Part shown: positions 42,260 through 53,711 of the stretch, piece after piece
Position numbering within the stretch: position 1 is the first letter of the stretch
How the letters are laid out: each line of letters begins with the position of its first letter
Assembly (NCBI RefSeq): GCF_038502225.1
Contig: NC_091383.1
Span: 3,485,235-3,549,234 of the forward strand
Direction: 5' to 3'
DNA from: Cherax quadricarinatus
Lineage: Eukaryota > Arthropoda > Malacostraca > Decapoda > Parastacidae
DNA length: 64,000 bases
Notes under the pieces: model-generated
Databases searched by the model: none
Seen by the model: the letters and a program-made list of their open reading frames with translations, nothing else
What the model was told of the DNA's origin: nothing
Translations under genes and position numbers: made by a program

Positions 42260-42530
42260 TCAACTGAGTACAAGAAACTGCCCATTCATTACTTCAACTA
42301 CCCAATAAAATAGTCAGAAATTGGCAATTTGGGCAATTTCACACAAATTTCAACAGATGCCAATTTCAAAATAGGATCCAGAATAAACAATGCAGACATT
42401 CCTGGCACTAAAATAACATTTTCTCTGTTCATTAGTCACAGCTCCTGGCCCCTCTTATATTACTCTTGCTTACCACTTGGAATTTTTATTCACAAAAAAT
42501 AGAGGATTTACTGTTATTCAGACTACTGTA
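42260..42530 (-). mobile_element. Second block of the piggyBac-like family
   Basis: Reversed, it matches 11770-12060 (TAATATAAGAGGGGCC, GTGCCAGGAATGTCT, AAATTGGCATCT). The order of the two blocks at 41740 and 42260 is switched relative to the complete element, so the locus is rearranged. Confidence 0.55.
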
Positions 42531-42599
42531 TAACAGTATTTATATGAAGAGGATAAAAGGTATACAAGTACCATTCTGCTGTCCCTGTCTTGGTGACTT

Positions 42600-42835
42600 A
42601 TATTACAGAAAATGGAATATATCACAGAGCAGTGATATACACTCTTACTGCACCATAAACCTGAAACAAAAGTTATTTTCTCTTTATAGATTATCACACA
42701 TAACAGCATGTGTGTACAGAACTTAGGATAACCCAAAAAAGTCAGACCAAGTGGCTTATTTCTAGTACCTGGCTTGGGTTAGCCATATATGATTATTGGT
42801 AAATATTCGATTCCCAGCCAGAGTAGAAACATTGT
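42600..42835. repeat. Left arm of a long inverted repeat
   Basis: GATATACACTC, CTGCACCATAAACCTGAAAC, CTCTTTATAGATTATCACAC and the junction AATATTCGATTCCCAGCC match, reversed, 45470-45700. The arm includes the LINE tail family and the truncated SINE head. Confidence 0.75.
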
Positions 42836-42870
42836 GTGTGCTGTCTATGTTCACCCATCAGTAAATAATG
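42808..42870 (+). mobile_element. SINE fragment from which the 21-bp array begins
   Basis: CGATTCCCAGCCAGAGTAGA followed by CTATGTTCACCCATCAGTAAATAATG is the same body as 17325-17400. The CACCCATCAGTAAAT stretch turns into the repeated CACCCATAAATAATG unit. Confidence 0.75.
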
Positions 42871-43989
42871 TTAACCCACCCATAAATAATGTCAACCCAC
42901 CCATAAATAATGTCAGCCCACCCATAAATAATGTTAACCCACCCATAAATAATGTTAACCCACCCATAAATAATGTTAACCCACCCATAAATAATGTTAA
43001 CCCACCCATAAATAATGTTAACCCACCCATAAATAATGTCAACCCACCCATAAATAATGTTAACCCACCCATAAATAATGTTAACCCACCCATAAATAAT
43101 GTTAACCCACCCATAAATAATGTCAACCCACCCATAAATGTCAACCCACCCATAAATAATGTCAACCCACCCATAAATAATGTCAACCCACCCATAAATA
43201 ATGTCAACCCACCCATAAATAATGTCAACCCACCCATAAACAATGTCAACCCACCCATAAATAATGTCAACCCACCCATGAATAATGTCAACCCACCCAT
43301 ATATAATGTTAACCCACCCATAAATAATGTTAACCCACCCATAAATAATGTTAACCCACCCATAAATAATGTCAACCCACCCATAAATAATGTCAACCCA
43401 CTCATAAATAATGTCAACCCACCCATATATAATGTTAACCCACCCATATATAATGTTAACCCACCCATAAATAATGTCAACCCACCCATAAATAATGTCA
43501 ACCCACCCATAAATAATGTCAACCCACCCATAAATAAAGTCGACCCACCCATAAATGTCAACCCACCCATAAATAATGTCAACCCACCCATAAATAATGT
43601 CAAACCCATAAATAATGTCACCCATAAATAATGTCAACCCACCCATAAATAATGTCAACCCACCCATAAATAAAGTCGACCCACCCATAAATGTCAACCC
43701 ACCCATAAATAATGTCAACCCACCCATATATAATGTTAACCCACCCATAAATAATGTCAACCCACCCATAAATAATGTCAACCCACCCATAAATAATGTC
43801 AACCCACCCATAAATAAAGTCGACCCACCCATAAATGTCAACCCACCCATAAATAATGTCAACCCACCCATAAATAATGTCAACCCACCCATAAATAATG
43901 TCAACCCACCCATAAATAATGTCAACCCACCCATAAATAATGTCAACCCACCCATAAACAATGTCAACCCACCCATAAATAATGTCAAC
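42858..43989. repeat. 21-bp minisatellite (CCCACCCATAAATAATGTCAA), about 53 units
   Basis: Units alternate between GTCAA and GTTAA forms in blocks. A three-unit variant (AATAAAGTCGACCCACCC followed by the shortened ATAAATGTCAAC) occurs at about 43535, 43668 and 43820, a higher-order pattern. Both strands are stop-free in several frames (NVNPPIN and LFMGGLT patterns) because 21 is a multiple of three. I do not treat these as genes. Confidence 0.96.
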
Positions 43990-44002
43990 ATTCTTGACTG
44001 TA

Positions 44003-44455
44003 CTGGAGTTTGGACTGGCAGATGGACAGGTACTGGACTGGCAGGTGGACAGGTACTGGCAGATGGACAGGTACTGGACTGGCAGGTGGACAGGTACTGG
44101 CAGATGGACAGGTACTGGACTGGCAGGTGAACAGGTACTGGCAGGTGGACAGGTACTGGACTGGCAGGTGGACAGGTACTGGACTGGCAGGTGGACAGGT
44201 ACTGGCAGGTGGACAGGTACTGGACGGTGGACAGGTACTGGCAGGTGGACAGGTACTGGACGGTGGACAGGTGCTGTACTGGCAGGTGGACAGGTACTGG
44301 ACGGTGGACAGGTGCTGTACTGGCAGGTGGACAGGTACTGGACGGTGGACAGGTGCTGTACTAGCAGGTGGACAGGTGCTGTACTGGCAGGTGGACAGGT
44401 ACTGGACGGTGGACAGGTGCTGTACTGGCAGGTGGACAGGTACTGGACGGTGACG
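44003..44455. repeat. 18- to 23-bp minisatellite (GGCAGGTGGACAGGTACT)
   Basis: The core GGTGGACAGGTACTGG varies with inserts ACTGG, ACGGT and GTACT. Length variants are arranged in blocks, towards the right end as a repeating CAGGTGCTGTACTGG form. ORFs here are artefacts. Confidence 0.93.
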
Positions 44456-44790
44456 TCATTTGTTTACTCTTGAGCTTCGCTATAAAACAGAACATTTTCG
44501 CTACTGTTGAGCACAATTTCAAAGTACTTTCCGTCATGAAAGCAATCAAAATTATATCTATTTCTGTAATATAATATATCTTTCATTCTATCAATTGAGA
44601 CCGAGAAAACGAGAATATAACCATAAAAACTTACAAAAATATACCGCTAAGCCTCCGCTAATGGCTGAGAAGTGAACTCTGCTATTTATGGTCTGATTTC
44701 TTTCATTTTTTTGTGTCCGTTAAGAAGTGTTTTTCCATCATACATTGCCCAAGTTTGAATAAAATAACCCAACAAACAACTGAGAAAATA
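44445..44790 (-). mobile_element. Block of the piggyBac-like family
   Basis: GACGTCATTTGTTTACTC, GAAAGCAATCAAAATTATAT, GAGACCGAGAAAACGAGAAT and CATACATTGCCCAAGTTTGA match, reversed, 9170-9480 and 41810-42060. A short RTE tail (CCACCAAGGCAGGGTGACCC) follows at 44818-44880. Confidence 0.6.
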
Positions 44791-44884
44791 ATAGTAGTAA
44801 CAGTAATAATAATAATATTCTTCTTTCAACACACCGGCCGTATCCCACCAAGGCAGGGTGACCCAAAAAGAAAAACGAAAGTTA

Positions 44885-45497
44885 ATAATAATATCTTTGT
44901 TTACTACACGTACATGTACAAGGTATACAGACCTAGCTAACATCAGTGACATACTGCTATATAGAAAGCCCCTTGTTATGCTGAGTATATCAAACAAATT
45001 AGGTCAGTGTCCCAGGATGTGACCCACACCAGTCCACTAACACCCAGGATGTGACCCACACCAGTCCACTAACACCCAGGATGTGACCCACACCAGTCCA
45101 CTAACACCCAGGATGTGACCCACACCAGTCCACTAACACCCAGGATGCGACCCACACCAGTCAACTAACACCCAGGATGTGACCCACACCAGTCCACTAA
45201 CACCCAGGATGTGACCCACACCAGTCCACTAACACCCAGGATGCGACCCACACCAGTCAACTAACACCCAGGATGTGACCCACACCAGTCCACTAACACC
45301 CAGGATGTGACCCACACCAGTCCACTAACACCCAGGATGTGACCCACACCAGTCCACTAACACCCAGGATGCGACCCACACCAGTCCACTAACACCCAGG
45401 ATGCGACCCACACCAGTCCACTAACACCCAGGTACCTATTTACTGATGGGTGAACATAGACAACACACTCAATGTTTCTACTCTGGCTGGGAATCGA
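44885..45497 (-). mobile_element. SINE copy expanded by an internal 32-bp array
   Basis: Minus-strand order is CGATTCCCAGCCAGAG, CTATGTTCACCCATCAG, GTACCTGGGTGTTAGT, then 13 extra copies of the GGACTGGTGTGGGTC/GCATCCTGGGTGTTA unit, then ATGCTCAGCATAACAAGGGG and the ATAAT tail. The single-copy form of the same segment is at 17400-17450. Confidence 0.85.
45010..45432. repeat. 32-bp minisatellite inside a SINE, about 13 units
   Basis: CACCCAGGATGTGACCCACA followed by CCAGTCCACTAA. Two base variants (GCGACC and GTCAAC) are linked and return at regular spacing, again pointing to block duplication. Confidence 0.95.
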
Positions 45498-45700
45498 ATA
45501 TTTACCAAAAATTATATATGGCTAACCCAAGCCAGGTACTAGAAATAAGCCACTTTGTCTGACTTTTTTGGGTTATCCTAAGTTCTGTACACATATGCTG
45601 CTATGTGTGATAATCTATAAAGAGAAAACTTTCTTGTTTCAGGTTTATGGTGCAGTATGAGTGTATATCAAAGTTAGCCCTGTGCTACACTCCGTTTTCT
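45470..45700. repeat. Right arm of a long inverted repeat
   Basis: The reverse complement of 42600-42835 with moderate divergence, including the junction GGCTGGGAATCGAATATT. The two arms face each other across the arrays at 42.86-45.43 kb. Confidence 0.75.
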
Positions 45701-45778
45701 CTAATATAAGTCCACAAGACAGGGATAGCAGAATGGTATTTGTATACCATGAATGGTATTTGTATACTGCTCGGTATT

Positions 45779-47310
45779 AGTAAGTAAGTAAGTAAGTTTA
45801 TTCAGGTATACACAAATACAGTTACATAGAATTATCATACATAGCAGCATATGTGTAGAGAACCTGGGATAACTCAAAAAAGTCAGACAGTGACTTATTT
45901 CCATTGGGGTCCTTTTACTTTATTATTACAATATAAAGGTTATAATATTTTCTTATTACTCTATAATGAAGATAACATCTTATTATTGTACTAAAAAGAT
46001 TATCTACTACACGAGGGTCATTAAGACTATCTACAATACGAGGGTCATTACTAGGAATATGGTAAAATTTACACGTATGTTAGCTAAAAAATAGAAAATA
46101 ATTCCCCTCCCTTTCTGTAGCTACATTCATCAGACACCTTTTGGCACTCTTCTTGAACTGGTTCATGCTATGACTGGCTTTGACATGTGCAGGAAGTCTG
46201 TTCCATTCCTTTATTGCTGTGCAATAAAAGGTGTTTGAAGCCTGACCAATAACTGGGTACTACAAAGTTGTGCTCCCTCCCAAGGTTGGTTCCCGACCTT
46301 GACAAAATTGACAGCAAGATATTCTGGACACTGTGATCAATTTTATAAACATGATTTAGCTTCAGTTGTTTTACTCTGTCTTCAACATTCAGCATATCCA
46401 ACTGCTGTAATTCATCCTGGCCCACATGCTCTCTTGGTTCCAGCCCTCGGATGAATCTTACGATTTTGTTCTGGGTGATTTGCAGTCTATCTTTCAGTTT
46501 TTTTTGTCAAGGCCAGACATAGGGTCCTGCGAGCCTCAGTAGGTAGACACTGTGCTTGTCTATACAGGAACTTCAGTATGGCATTCGCTTTCTTTACTAC
46601 GCTGTTCCCTATCAATTCTCCTGACATGCATGGGTCAAAGGGGATTCCCAGATATTTTTCTGATGAAACCAAAGTGATGGGCTCCCCATTACACTGGACA
46701 TTAAAATTATTTACGCTTCTCAGTTTATGCTTCGTGCCAAAGAGAATGGCTTCAGTTTTCCCGAGGTGTAATGATAGCTTGTTGTCTACTAACCATTTGC
46801 TGCAGGACTCCAGTTCCAGTGTTAAAACATTATATCTTGTGGGTCTTTACCTGACACTAACAGAGCACTGTCATCTGCATACAGTAGGAGTTTGCACTTG
46901 ACACTGATAGGCATGTCACTGACATAACATAAGAATAATAAGGGACCCAGAATACTACCTTGGGGAACTCCACATGTTATCGGCAGGGGTTCTGATTCCG
47001 TTTTGTTGATTTTGACAATTTGTCTCCTGTTGCTAAGGTAGGACTTAAACCAGTCTACAGAACCTATACCGATAGCTTGAAGTTTCTTACATAATATATT
47101 GTGGTTGACAGTATCGAAGGTCTTTTCAGGTCTAAGGTTACCATACCTATGAGGTTCCCCTTTGACATTTCAGTTCACAGGTAATCAATCAGATTAATTA
47201 GGGAAGTGTCGGTTCAGTAAGATCTTCTAAAGCCCGATTGATAGCTATGGAGAATGTTGTTGTCATTAAGGTATTTAACTACTTGAGAGTACACCGCCCT
47301 CTCTAGAACT
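45779..47310 (-). pseudogene. Third LINE family, RT fragment and 3' UTR
   Basis: The minus-strand RT is recognisable near 47000-46840: GVPQGSILGPLLFLCYVSDM and LLYADDSALLVSG, split by a frame break. Frames 46672-46487 (SEKYLGIPFDP) and 46425-46168 (LDMLNVEDRVKQLKLNHVYK) give the thumb and C-terminal region. The 3' UTR ends in (TTAC)n at 45779-45796. The 5' end is cut at about 47310 where the 21-bp array starts. CR1/L2-like by motif order; inactive through several frame breaks. Confidence 0.75.
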
Positions 47311-47311
47311 C

Positions 47312-48178
47312 TGGGGGCCTGGGGACCTTTTCGGGGCCTGGGGACCTTTTCGGGGGCCTCAGGACCTTTTTGGGGGCGTGGGGACCTTTATGGGGGGACC
47401 TTTACGGGGGCCTGGGGAATTTTTCTGGGGCCTGGGGACCTTTTCTGGGTCCTGAGGACCATTTCTGGGGCCTGGGGACCTTTTCTGGGGCCTGAGGCCC
47501 TTTTCTGGGGCCTGGGGACCTTTTCTGGGGTCTGGGGACCTTTTCTGGGGCCTGTGGACCTTTTCTGGGACCAGAGGACCTTCTCGGGGGACTGGGGAAA
47601 TTTTCGGGGGCCTGGGTAGCTTTTTGGGGGCCTGGGGATCTTTTCGGGGACCTGGGGACCTTTTCTGGGGCCTGGGGACCTTTCTGGAGGCCTGGGGACC
47701 TTTTCGGGGGCCCAGGGACCTTTTCTGGGGCATGGGGACCTTTTTTGGGGCCTGGGGACCTTTTCTCGGGCCTGGGGACCTTTTCGGGGGCCTGGGGGCC
47801 TTTTCGGGGGCCTGGGGACCTTTTCTGGGGCCTAGGGACCTTTTTGGGGGCCTGGGGACCTTTTTGGGGGCTTTGGGACCTATTTAGGGACCTGGAGACC
47901 TTTTCAGGGGTCTGTGGATCTATTCTGGGGCCCGGGAACCTTTTCGGGGCCTGGGGACCTTTTCGGGGGCCTGGGTAACTTTTCGGGGCCTGGGTACTTT
48001 TTCGGGGGTCTGGGGACCTTTTCTGGGGCCTGGAGACCTTTTCTGGGGCCTGGGGACCTTTTATGTGGCCTGGGGACCTTTTCTTGGGACTGTGGACCTT
48101 TTCTGGGGCCTGGGGACCTTTTATGTGGCCTGGGGACCTTTTCTTGGGCCTGTGGACCTTTTCTGGGGCCTGGGGACT
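47312..48178 (-). repeat. 21-bp minisatellite of the 3' region, left block, inverted
   Basis: GGGGCCTGGGGACCTTTTC repeated about 40 times. It is the reverse complement of the unit used at 49916-53386 and 55967-64000. The subtype, with GGCCTGGGG, equals the one found directly right of the LINE (49916-50470). Confidence 0.95.
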
Positions 48179-48179
48179 T

Positions 48180-49882
48180 TCAAAACGAATTTTTTATGAG
48201 AGAGCCACAGAATTTGGTTAACACAAGCCTATCTGATGTTATCCTGACGCCAAATGACTTCGAACAGGCGATAAATGACATGCCCATGCACTCTGCCCCA
48301 GGGCCAGACTCATGGAACTCCGTGTTCATCAAGAACTGCAAGAAGCCCCTATCACGAGCCTTTACCATCCTATGGAGAGGGAGCATGGACACGGGGGTCG
48401 TCCCACAGTTACTAAAAACAACAGACATAGCCCCACTCCACAAAGGGGGCAGTAAAGCAACAGCAAAGAACTACAGACCGATAGCACTAACATCCCATAT
48501 CATAAAAATCTTTGAAAGAGTCCTAAGAAGCAAGATCACCACCCATCTAGAAACCCATCAGTTACACAACCCAGGGCAACATGGGTTTAGAACAGGTCGC
48601 TCCTGTCTGTCTCAACTATTGGATCACTACGACAAGGTCCTAGATGCACTAGAAGACAAAAAGAATGCAGATGTAATATACACAGACTTTGCAAAAGCCT
48701 TCGACAAGTGTGACCATGGCGTAATAGCGCACAAAATGCGTGCTAAAGGAATAACAGGAAAAGTCGGTCGATGGATCTATAATTTCCTCACTAACAGAAC
48801 ACAGAGAGTAGTAGTCAACAGAGTAAAGTCCGAGGCAGGCACGGTGAAAAGCTCTGTTCCACAAGGCACAGTACTCGCTCCCATCTTGTTCCTCATCCTC
48901 ATATCTGACATAGACAAGGATGTCAGCCACAGCACCGTGTCTTCCTTTGCAGATGACACCCGAATCTGTATGACAGTGTCTTCCATTGCAGACACTGCAA
49001 GGCTCCAGGCGGACATCAACCAAATCTTTCAGTGGGCTGCAGAAAACAATATGAAGTTCAACGATGAGAAATTTCAATTACTTAGATATGGTAAAAACGA
49101 GGAAATTAAATCTTCATCAGAGTACAAAACAAATTCTGGCCACAAAATAGAGCGAAACACCAACGTCAAAGACCTGGGAGTGATCATGTCGGAGGATCTC
49201 ACCTTGAAGGACCATAACATTGTATCGATCGCATCTGCTAGAAAAATGACAGGATGGATAATGAGAACCTTCAAAACGAGGGATGCCGAGCCCATGATGA
49301 CACTCTTCAGGTCACTTGTTCTATCTAGGCTGGAATATTGCTGCACACTAACAGCACCTTTCAAGGCAGGTGAAATTGCTGACCTAGAAAATGTACAGAG
49401 AACCTTCACGGCACGCATAACGGAGATAAAACACCTCAATTACTGGGAGCGCTTGAGGTTCCTAAACCTGTATTCCCTGGAACGCAGGCGGGAGAGATAC
49501 ATGATTATATACACCTGGAAAATCCTAGAGGGACTAGTACCGAACTTGCACACGAAAATCACTCACTACGAAAGCAAAAGACTTGGCAGACGATGCAACA
49601 TCCCCCCAATGAAAAGCAGGGTGTCACTAGCACGTTAAGAGACCATACAATAAGTGTCAGGGGCCCGAGACTGTTCAACTGCCTCCCAGCATACATAAGG
49701 GGGATTACCAACAGACCCCTGGCAGTCTTCAAGCTGGCACTGGACAAGCACCAAAAGTCGGTTCCTGATCAGCCGGGCTGTGGCTCGTACGTTGGTTTGC
49801 GTGCAGCCAGCAGTAACAGCCTGGTTGATCAGGCTCTGATCCACCAGGAGGCCTGGTCACAGACCGGGCCGCGGGGGCGTTG
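48180..49882 (+). pseudogene. CR1-like reverse transcriptase, copy 4 (one-base deletion)
   Basis: All RT blocks are intact (YRPIALTS, DVIYTDFAKAFDK, SSVPQGTVLAPILF, FADDTRICM). Near 49620 one G is missing (AAAAGCAGGGTGTC against AAAAGCAGGGGTGTC in copy 1), which leads to an early stop at 49636-49638; the rest continues in another frame to 49882. The open frame extends leftward into minisatellite (from 47914), a meaningless fusion. The lesion removes about 80 C-terminal residues. Confidence 0.87.
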
Positions 49883-49915
49883 ACCCCCGGAACTCTCTCC
49901 AGGTAAACTCCAGGT
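48180..49915 (+). mobile_element. CR1-like LINE copy 4 at the minisatellite inversion point
   Basis: It extends slightly further 5' than the other copies: QNEFFMREPQNLVN-type coding sequence precedes the common part. It ends at CTCCAGGTAAACTCCAGGT. Both flanks are minisatellite but in opposite orientation. No clear target duplication can be read. Confidence 0.88.
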
Positions 49916-52900
49916 CCAGACGCCCCTGAAAAGGTCCCCAGGCCTGCGAAAAGGTCCCCAGGCCCCCGAGAAGTAGCCCAGGAACCCAAAAAGGTCCCCA
50001 GGCCCCCAAAAAGGTTCCCAGGCCCCTGAAAAGGTCCCTTGGCCCCTGAAAAGGTCTCCAGGCCCCAGAAAAGGTCCCCATGCCTAGAAAAGGTACCCAG
50101 GCCCCAGGAAAGGTCCCCAGGCCCCTGAATAGGCCCCCAGGCCCCAGAAAAGGTCCCCAGGCCCCTGAAAAGGTCCCCAGGACCCAGAAAAGATCCCCAG
50201 GCCTCTGAAAAAGTCCCCAGGCCCGCGAAAAGGTCCCTACGCCCCCGAAAGGTCCCCAGGCCACCGAAAAGGTCCCCAGGCCCCTGAAAAGGTCCCCAGG
50301 ACCCAGAAAAGATCCCCAGGCTTCTGAAAAGGTCCCCAGGCCCGCGGAAAGGTCCCCACGCCCATGAAAAGGTCCCCAGGCTCCGGAAAAGGTCACCAGG
50401 CCCCCAAAAAGGTCCCCAGGCCCCCGAAAAGGTCCCCAGGCCCCCCAAAAAATCCCGAGGCCCCGAAAAGATCCTCAGGCCTCCAAAAAGGCCCCAAGGC
50501 CCTCGAAAAGGTCCCCACGCCCATGAAAAGGTCCCCAGGCCCCCGAAAAGGTCCCGAAGCTCCAGAAAAGGTTCCCAGCCCTCCAAGAAGGTCCCCAGGC
50601 CCTCAAAAAGGTCCCCAAGGCCACGAAAAGGTCTGCAGGGCCCTGAAAAGGTCCCCAGGGCCCCGAAAACGTTCCCAGGGCCCGGAAAAGGTCCTCAGGC
50701 CCCGAAAAGGTCCCCAGGGCCCCGAAAAGGTCCCCAGAGCATCGAAAAGGTCCCCAGCCCCCAGAAAAAGTCCCCACCCACCCAAAAAAGGTTCCCAGCC
50801 CCTCGAAAAGGTCCCCAGCCCTCGAAAAAGATCACAAGGCCCCGAAAAGGTCCCCAAGCGCCCCGAAAAGGTCTCCAGGCCCGCGAAAAGGTCCCCAGGT
50901 AACCGAAAAGGTCCCCAGCTTCCCGGAAAGGTCCCCAGCCCCCGAAAAGGTCCCCAGTCCCCCGAAAAGGTCCCCAGGGGCCTGCAAAGGTCCCCAGCCC
51001 CACGAAAAGGTCCCTAGCCCCCTGAAAAGGTTCCCAGCCCCCGAAAAGGTCGCCAGCCCCCGGAAAGGTCCCCAGCCCTCCAAAAAGGTTCCCAGGGCCC
51101 CAAAAAGGTCCCCAGGGCCCCGAAAAGGTCCCGAAGGCCCCGAAAAGGTCCCTAGGTCCCCAAAAAGGTTACCAGCCCCCGAAAAGGTCCCCAGTCCCCC
51201 GAAAAGGTCCCCAGCTCCCCAAAAAGGTCCCCAGCCCCCGAAAAGGCCCCAAAAAGGTTCCCATGGCCCGGAAAAGGTCCCCAGGCTTCTAAAAGGTCCC
51301 CAGGGCCCCAAGAATGTCCCCATGTCTCTGAAGAGGTCCCTAGCCCCTTGAAAAGGTGCCCAATCCCCCGAAAAGGTCCCCAGCCCCCGAGAAAGGTCCC
51401 CAGGGCCCCGAAAAGGTCCACAGGGCTCCAAAAAGATACCCAGGGCCCCGAAAAGGTCCCCAGGGCCTCGAAAAGTTCCCCAGGGCCCTGGGAAGGTCCC
51501 CAGGGAACCAAAAAGGTCCCCAGGGCCACGAAAAGGTCCCCAGGGTCCCGAGAAGGTCCCCAGCCCCCGTAAAGGTCCCCAGCCCCAGAAAAGGTCCTCA
51601 GGGCCCTGAAAACGTCCCCAGGGCCTCGAAAAGGTCCCCAGGCCCTCGAAAAGGTCCTCAGCCACCCAAAAAAGTCCCCAGCCCCTCGAAAAGGTCCCCA
51701 GCCCCGGAAAAAGGTCCCCAAGGTCCCGAAAAGGTCCCCAAACGCTCCAAAAAGGTCCCCAGGCCCCCAAAACGTCCCTAGGGCCCTGAAAAGGTCCTCA
51801 GGTCCCCGAAGAGGTCCCCAGGTCCCCAAAGAGGTCCGCATGGCCCCGAAAAGGTCCCTAGGTCCCCAAAAAGGTCACCAACCCCCGAAAAGGTCCCCAG
51901 CCCCCCGAAAAGGTCCCCAGCTCCCCAAAAAGGTCCCCAGGCCCCAAAAATGCCCCAAAAAGGTTCCCATGGCCCGGAAAAGGTCCCCAAGCCCCTGAAA
52001 AGGTCTCCAGGGCCCCGAGAAGGTCTCCATGGCCCTGAAGAGGTCCCTAGCCCCTTGAAAAGGTGCCCAGCCCCCCAAAAAGGTCCCCAGGCCCCAAAAA
52101 GGTCCCCAGCCGTCCGAAAAAGTTCTCAGCCCCCGAAAAGGTGCCCAGCCCCCGTAAAGGTCCCCAGCCCCCGAAAAAGGTCCCCAGGGTCCCGAAAAGG
52201 TCCTCAGGGCTCCGAAAAGATACCCAGGGCCACGAAAAGGTCCCCAGGCCTCGAAAAGTTCCCCAGGGCCCTGAGAAGGTCCCCAGGGAACCAAAAAGAT
52301 CCCCAGGGCCACGAAAAGGTCCCCAGGGTCTTGAAAACGTCCTCAGCCCCCGTAAAGGTCCCCAGCTCCAGAAAAGGTCCCCAGGGCCCCGAAAAGGTTC
52401 CCAGGGCCTCGAAAAGTTCCCCAGGCTTCCGAAAAGGTCCCCAGCCACCCAAAAAGGTCCCCAGTCCCTCGAAAAGGTCCCTAGCCGCCGAAAAATGTCT
52501 CCAAGGCCCCGAAAAGGTCCCCAAGAGCCCGGAAAAGGTCCCCAAGCCCCCCAAAACATCCCCAGGGCCCGGAAAAGGTCCCCAGGTCCCCGAAAAAGTC
52601 CCGAGGGCCTCGAAAAGGTTTCCAGGGCCCCGAAAACGTCCCCAGCCCCCCAGAAAGGTCCCCAGCCCCCCAAAAGGTCCCCAGTCTTCCGAAAAGGTCC
52701 CCAGGGCTCTGCAAAGGTCCCCAGCCCCCGAAAAGGTCCCTAGCCCCCTGAAAAGGTCCCCAGCCCCTGAAAAGGTCGCCAGCCCCCAGAAAGGTCCCTA
52801 GTCCTCCAAAAAGGTTCCCAGAGCTCCGAAAAAGTCCCGAAGGCCCCGAAAAGGTCCGCATGGCCCCGAAAAGGTCCCTGGGCCCCAAAAAGGTCACCAG

Positions 52901-53386
52901 CCCCCGAAAAGGTCTCCAGCTCCCCAAAAAATCCCCAGCCCCCGAAAAGGCCCCAAAAAGGTCCCCATGGCCCGGAAAAGGTCCCCAGGCCCCTGAAAAG
53001 GTCCCCAGGGCCCCGAGAAAGTCTCCATGGCCCTGAAGAGGTCCCTAGCCCCTTGAAAAGGTGCCCAACTCCCCGAAAAGTTCCCCAGGCCCCCAAAAAA
53101 TCCCCAGCCATCCGAAAAAGTCCTGAGCCCTCAAAAAGGTGCCCAGCCCCGAAAAGGTCCCCAGCCCCCGAAAAAGGTCCCCAGGGCCCCGAAAAAGTTC
53201 ACAGGGCCCGGAAAAGGTTCCCAGCCCACCGATAACGTACACAGGCTCCCGAAAAGGTCCCCAAGGCCCCGAAAATATACCCAGGGCCCCGAAAAGGTCC
53301 CCAGGGCCTCGAAAGGTTCCCCAGGGCCCCGAGAAGGTCCCCAGGGAACCAAAAAGGTCCCCAGGGCCACGAAAAGGTCCCTAGGG
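49916..53386 (+). repeat. 21-bp minisatellite, middle block
   Basis: Unit GAAAAGGTCCCCAGGCCCC with many variants. Subtypes change along the block: CCAGGCCCC near the LINE, CCAGGGCCCC and CCAGCCCCC further right, with occasional longer units holding GCCCCAAAAAGG. Long similar stretches recur within the block, for example near 51340-51560 and 52030-52350, as expected from large unit duplications. ORFs such as those with KVPRPPKRSPGP or GLGTFSGAWGPF are by-products. Confidence 0.96.
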
Positions 53387-53388
53387 TC

Positions 53389-53711
53389 TGTATAAAAAAG
53401 GATTATTTGGTAGTATGGTAGCGGGGTGTGAAAGATAAACTTCTTCGGAGGCTTCTTTGCTTATTGATAATGTCGTGGTGGGTACACAGGCTTGTGTGTT
53501 TGTGCCCATGGCCCGGGCAGGGCCATGCCCACGAGAGAGAGCTGGTAGCACTTGTGTCTTGATGCCAGGCCGCTGTGTGAGTGAGGGCGAGGCAAGTCTG
53601 GGCATACTGAAGTGGCAAGGCCTATAGGTGGCAGCACCAGCATGGCGCAAAATATGAACTAAGCTGGCAGACAGCATGGGCTGTCTGTCCAGACAGTACA
53701 GGCTGTCTACA
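53389..53711 (-). repeat. Long terminal repeat, copy at the left
   Basis: 323 bp from TGTATAAAA to GGCTGTCTACA, matching 55592-55966. Read on the minus strand it runs TGTAGACAGCC to TTTTATACA. It lacks about 50 bp present in the other LTR. Confidence 0.88.

Noticed and set aside
42789..43631. 280-codon NNVNPPI-repeat protein and the 377-codon minus-strand frame
   Set aside because: They come only from a stop-free 21-bp tandem unit; both strands and several frames are equally open, and there is no promoter or unique flank.
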